From the NCBI GenBank assembly GCA_012839085.1, contig DUNZ01000014.1:1-35439 (forward strand): a stretch of 35,439 bases of DNA, read 5' to 3'. A program made the translations under genes and the position numbers. This document shows positions 32,974 through 35,439 of the stretch, in pieces (positions within the stretch are counted from its first letter, which is position 1; every line of letters begins with the position of its first letter). This stretch comes from Clostridiales bacterium. GTDB taxonomy: Bacteria; Bacillota; Clostridia; Lachnospirales; Lachnospiraceae. The notes beneath the pieces are model-generated. The model made no database searches, was not told the origin of the DNA, and was given only the letters and a program-made list of their open reading frames with translations.

Positions 32974-34407
32974 ATGAATAGATCAATTATATTATATATT
33001 AGTGGCTGGATTCTTAATTTTGAAGCAGCATTTTTGCTATTGCCCCTGGTTGTTGCATTGATATATAAAGAAAAAACTGTCTTCTCTTTTCTAATCACCA
33101 TAGGAATATGCCTACTTATTGGGATTCCTCTCGTTATAAAAAAACCAAAAAGCAAAGTTTTCTTTGCTAAAGAAGGCTTTATAACCGTGGCTCTAGGCTG
33201 GATTCTTTTAAGTATAATGGGAGCCTTACCTTTCTTTTTAAGTGGAGAAATTCCCAGCTATGTAGATGCTTTATTTGAAATCATTTCTGGCTTTACCACA
33301 ACAGGTTCTAGTATTTTAAGTGATGTGGAAGCCCTGTCAAAAAGCTTACTATTTTGGAGAAGCTTTTCACACTGGATTGGTGGTATGGGGGTTTTGGTAT
33401 TTATTCTTGCAATTTTGCCCATGGCTGGAGGAGAGAGTATCCACCTGATGAGAGCCGAAAGTCCGGGGCCTTCGGTAGGAAAGCTTGTACCCCGAATGAG
33501 AACCACAGCCATATGGCTATATTCCATTTACATCATTTTAACAATTATCCTATTTATTTTTCTGTTAATAGGCCGTATGCCTATATTTGACGCTTTGCTA
33601 AACACCTTTGGAACAGCAGGAACTGGTGGATTTGGTATAAAAAATGACAGTATTGCATCCTATTCAAACTATAACCAGATCATCATTACCATCTTTATGA
33701 TTTTATTTGGTATCAATTTTAATTTCTATTTTTTTATACTGCTAAGAAAATTTAAATCTGCAATAAAAATCGAAGAAGTACGTTGGTACATTATTATTAT
33801 AGCAGTTTCTGTAATATTAATTTCACTGAATACCGGTGGACTCCATGGGTTCTTAGGCAAAATTCAAGAATCTTCCTTTCAGGTTGCTTCAATCATTACC
33901 ACTACCGGATATTCCACGGTTGATTTTAATCAGTGGCCCACCTTTTCAAAGACAATTTTAGTATTGATTATGTTTATCGGAGCCTGTGCAGGTAGTACAG
34001 GGGGCGGTATGAAAGTATCCCGAATTATAATCCTTTTTAAATCCATTGGAAAAGAATTATCTTATATGATTCATAAAAGAAGCGTTAAAGTACTAAAATT
34101 AGATGGTAAAAAAATAGAGCACGAAACTATGCGCTCCATTAATGTGTTTTTTATCTCCAATATCTTTATATTTGCCATATCAACTTTACTCATTTCTTTA
34201 GATAATTTTGATTTTACAAGTAGCGTTACAGCCGTAGCAGCTACACTTAATAATATTGGTCCTGGACTAGGAAAGGTTGGACCCATGGGTAACTTTGGAG
34301 ACTTTTCGGTCTTATCAAAATTTGTAATGATGTTTGATATGTTAGCCGGAAGATTAGAAATCATACCGATGCTTCTACTCTTTTCTCCAGCTACATGGAA
34401 AAGATAG
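32974..34407 (+). CDS. trkH: Trk potassium uptake system membrane channel TrkH
   Basis: 477 residues with the four membrane-pore-membrane repeats of the SKT family. The selectivity-filter glycines appear as ISGFTTTGSS, GTAGTGGFG, TTTGYSTVDF and NNIGPGLG. A WIGGMGVLVFILAILPM helix and the closing DMLAGRLEIIPMLLLFSP are also typical. TrkH imports K+ (or Na+) under control of the TrkA ring encoded immediately upstream. ATGAGG lies 8 nt before the ATG. Length is standard and no key residue is missing. Confidence 0.96.
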   Translation: MNRSIILYISGWILNFEAAFLLLPLVVALIYKEKTVFSFLITIGICLLIGIPLVIKKPKSKVFFAKEGFITVALGWILLSIMGALPFFLSGEIPSYVDALFEIISGFTTTGSSILSDVEALSKSLLFWRSFSHWIGGMGVLVFILAILPMAGGESIHLMRAESPGPSVGKLVPRMRTTAIWLYSIYIILTIILFIFLLIGRMPIFDALLNTFGTAGTGGFGIKNDSIASYSNYNQIIITIFMILFGINFNFYFFILLRKFKSAIKIEEVRWYIIIIAVSVILISLNTGGLHGFLGKIQESSFQVASIITTTGYSTVDFNQWPTFSKTILVLIMFIGACAGSTGGGMKVSRIIILFKSIGKELSYMIHKRSVKVLKLDGKKIEHETMRSINVFFISNIFIFAISTLLISLDNFDFTSSVTAVAATLNNIGPGLGKVGPMGNFGDFSVLSKFVMMFDMLAGRLEIIPMLLLFSPATWKR

Positions 34408-34474
34408 GTAACAAATAAAGCAAGCAAAAAAGGATGGTACACAAGAGGCTTAGCTTGATGATGAAGCTTGTCAT

Positions 34475-34510
34475 GGCACATAAGACCTCAAAATACAAGG
34501 TCTTAGTGCC
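34475..34510. other. Strong hairpin downstream of trkH
   Basis: GGCACATAAGACCT (34475-34488) pairs with AGGTCTTAGTGCC (34498-34510) over 13 bp with one bulged A. No T-tract follows on either strand, so it may protect the 3' end or act with the weaker stem downstream. Confidence 0.65.
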
Positions 34511-34551
34511 AGCAGCTTTATGATAATTTCTCATCAAACCATATTCTCCAT

Positions 34552-34573
34552 CACTGTTAATATCAGTGTTTTT
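34552..34573 (+). terminator. Possible weak terminator of the trk operon
   Basis: CACTG-N7-CAGTG followed directly by TTTTT. The 5-bp stem is short, but position and T-run fit the end of the trk transcript. Confidence 0.4.
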
Positions 34574-34655
34574 ATGCAAATTGTAAATCCATATTTTACA
34601 AGTGGGTTTTGACACTTAACATCTTAATAGTACTATAACATAGGCATTATTTATT

Positions 34656-35348
34656 CTATATGTAGTATGGACATGTAGGTTCTTCTGCTCCAAGAGGTGA
34701 ATATGGAATTAAAAAATTTGGTATCCCTGAGGAATAAGGAGCGATATCATATTGCTGAAAATAAATCACAAGCCCATCCTTGCTTAAATAAAAATTGTTT
34801 TTCTTGATCGACTCTCTTACTCGCTGAGGGTAATCTTCAAAGTATATGGAATCTCCTTTTTTATTTTCTAACTCAATTTGCTCTATGATATTATTGATAA
34901 CAAATTCCATCACATCTGTTGTATTGGGAAAAAAATCTGTCAACTCCTCTTTCTTGCTTTTTGCTAAGTTCCAGGTATCGGAATATCGATAGGTTAATCC
35001 ATGGGCTCCTCCCGTATATTCATATTGGTCGAAATATAGACTTAGAGCACAATTCTGATTGTATGTTACCTCATAGTTTACATAGACCTCAAAGGGTCGA
35101 ATTGGGAAATCATTTGCCACTGAATATTCGTATTCTACCATGGCCATCTGATACAAATTCATAATATCAGAGCGCTCAAACATGACAGCCTTTGTTTTAT
35201 ATAAGGTATTTAGTTTCTGTGCCAACATATGATAAGTGTCTGATATAAATAAGGGATATTTTATCGTGTAGTGTAATACATTATGATCTTTGTAGAACAT
35301 ATCCTGTTCTATTACCTGCTCCTTCACAAGAAAATAGTACCCTCTCAT
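34656..35348 (-). CDS. DUF3298/DUF4163-type protein (RsiV/PdaC-like domain), cytosolic
   Basis: The track starts at 35387 (243 residues), but GGGAGG lies 10 nt before the ATG at 35348, giving 230 residues; the longer start has only AAGG close to it and remains possible. The fold is recognised from the N-terminal IKYPLFISDTY pattern and the diagnostic YTGGAHGLTYRYS, followed by KKEELTDFFPN and the closing YFQQYDIAPYSSGIPNFLIPY strand. In RsiV this module binds lysozyme outside the cell, and in PdaC it accompanies a deacetylase. Here no signal peptide or membrane span is present, so it is probably cytosolic and the role is unknown. Bases beyond 35388 hold no recognisable gene apart from a short GAAGC/GCTTC stem. 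Confidence 0.75.
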   Translation of the reverse strand: MRGYYFLVKEQVIEQDMFYKDHNVLHYTIKYPLFISDTYHMLAQKLNTLYKTKAVMFERSDIMNLYQMAMVEYEYSVANDFPIRPFEVYVNYEVTYNQNCALSLYFDQYEYTGGAHGLTYRYSDTWNLAKSKKEELTDFFPNTTDVMEFVINNIIEQIELENKKGDSIYFEDYPQRVRESIKKNNFYLSKDGLVIYFQQYDIAPYSSGIPNFLIPYSPLGAEEPTCPYYI

Positions 35349-35439
35349 AGAATGGAATCCTCCCATCGGGTTGTCATAGTCTATCATATGCCTTCTTTTA
35401 TATTGATATTCTTATTCCTGAGGAAGCGAGGCTTCAAAA

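Noticed and set aside
34071-34615. Minus-strand ORFs of 136 and 74 aa near the trkH end
   Set aside because: The first is antisense to the conserved TrkH C-terminus and the second covers the hairpin region; neither has coding character.

Overview
The window looks like a chromosomal segment of a low-GC, endospore-forming member of the Clostridia, probably in or near the Lachnospiraceae. The grounds are the AT-rich DNA, strong AGGAGG-type ribosome binding sites, the cotJABC spore-coat operon, a SleB-type cell-wall hydrolase, a PPi-type phosphofructokinase and the MoxR/DUF58/transglutaminase trio. No rRNA, tRNA, CRISPR, phage or transposase gene is visible. Gene density is high and no gene-free stretch exceeds 300 bases.

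Left part (1-9.9 kb): a MATE efflux pump cut by the window edge; a principal-type sigma factor followed by a PlsC acyltransferase; a secreted SH3b/SleB hydrolase with its own promoter; a bidirectional terminator; a PPi-type phosphofructokinase; cotJA-cotJB-cotJC; then, divergently, a diacylglycerol/lipid kinase and a VanZ-like membrane protein.

Middle (9.9-24.6 kb): a Cas4-like nuclease/XPD-type helicase fusion, a small charged protein, a DUF1292 protein, then a leftward run. First comes zinc-ribbon membrane protein - gltX - UvrD-type helicase. Next is a four-gene ABC module made of a LolD/MacB-type ATPase, an 818-residue surface protein of about six CARDB-like modules, an 80-residue single-span protein and an FtsX/MacB permease. 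Last is a cytidylate kinase-like gene translationally coupled to an AI-2E family transporter. The ABC module is the best candidate for a poorly described system.

Right part (24.6-35.4 kb): an 84-bp duplicated intergenic sequence carrying TGAACA/TGTTCA dyads; the MoxR - DUF58 - transglutaminase operon (leftward); a membrane-anchored PrsA/SurA-like foldase and a 49-residue Asn/Lys-rich small protein missing from the ORF track; the TrkA-TrkH potassium uptake pair; and a cytosolic DUF3298-type protein.

Read together, much of the window concerns the envelope: phospholipid acyl transfer, lipid phosphorylation, wall hydrolysis, secreted-protein folding, surface ABC machinery and ion transport. Housekeeping genes (gltX, sigma factor, phosphofructokinase) and two DNA helicases are interspersed. 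Promoter, terminator and start calls were made by eye from consensus matches; family calls come from recognised motifs, not from database searches.
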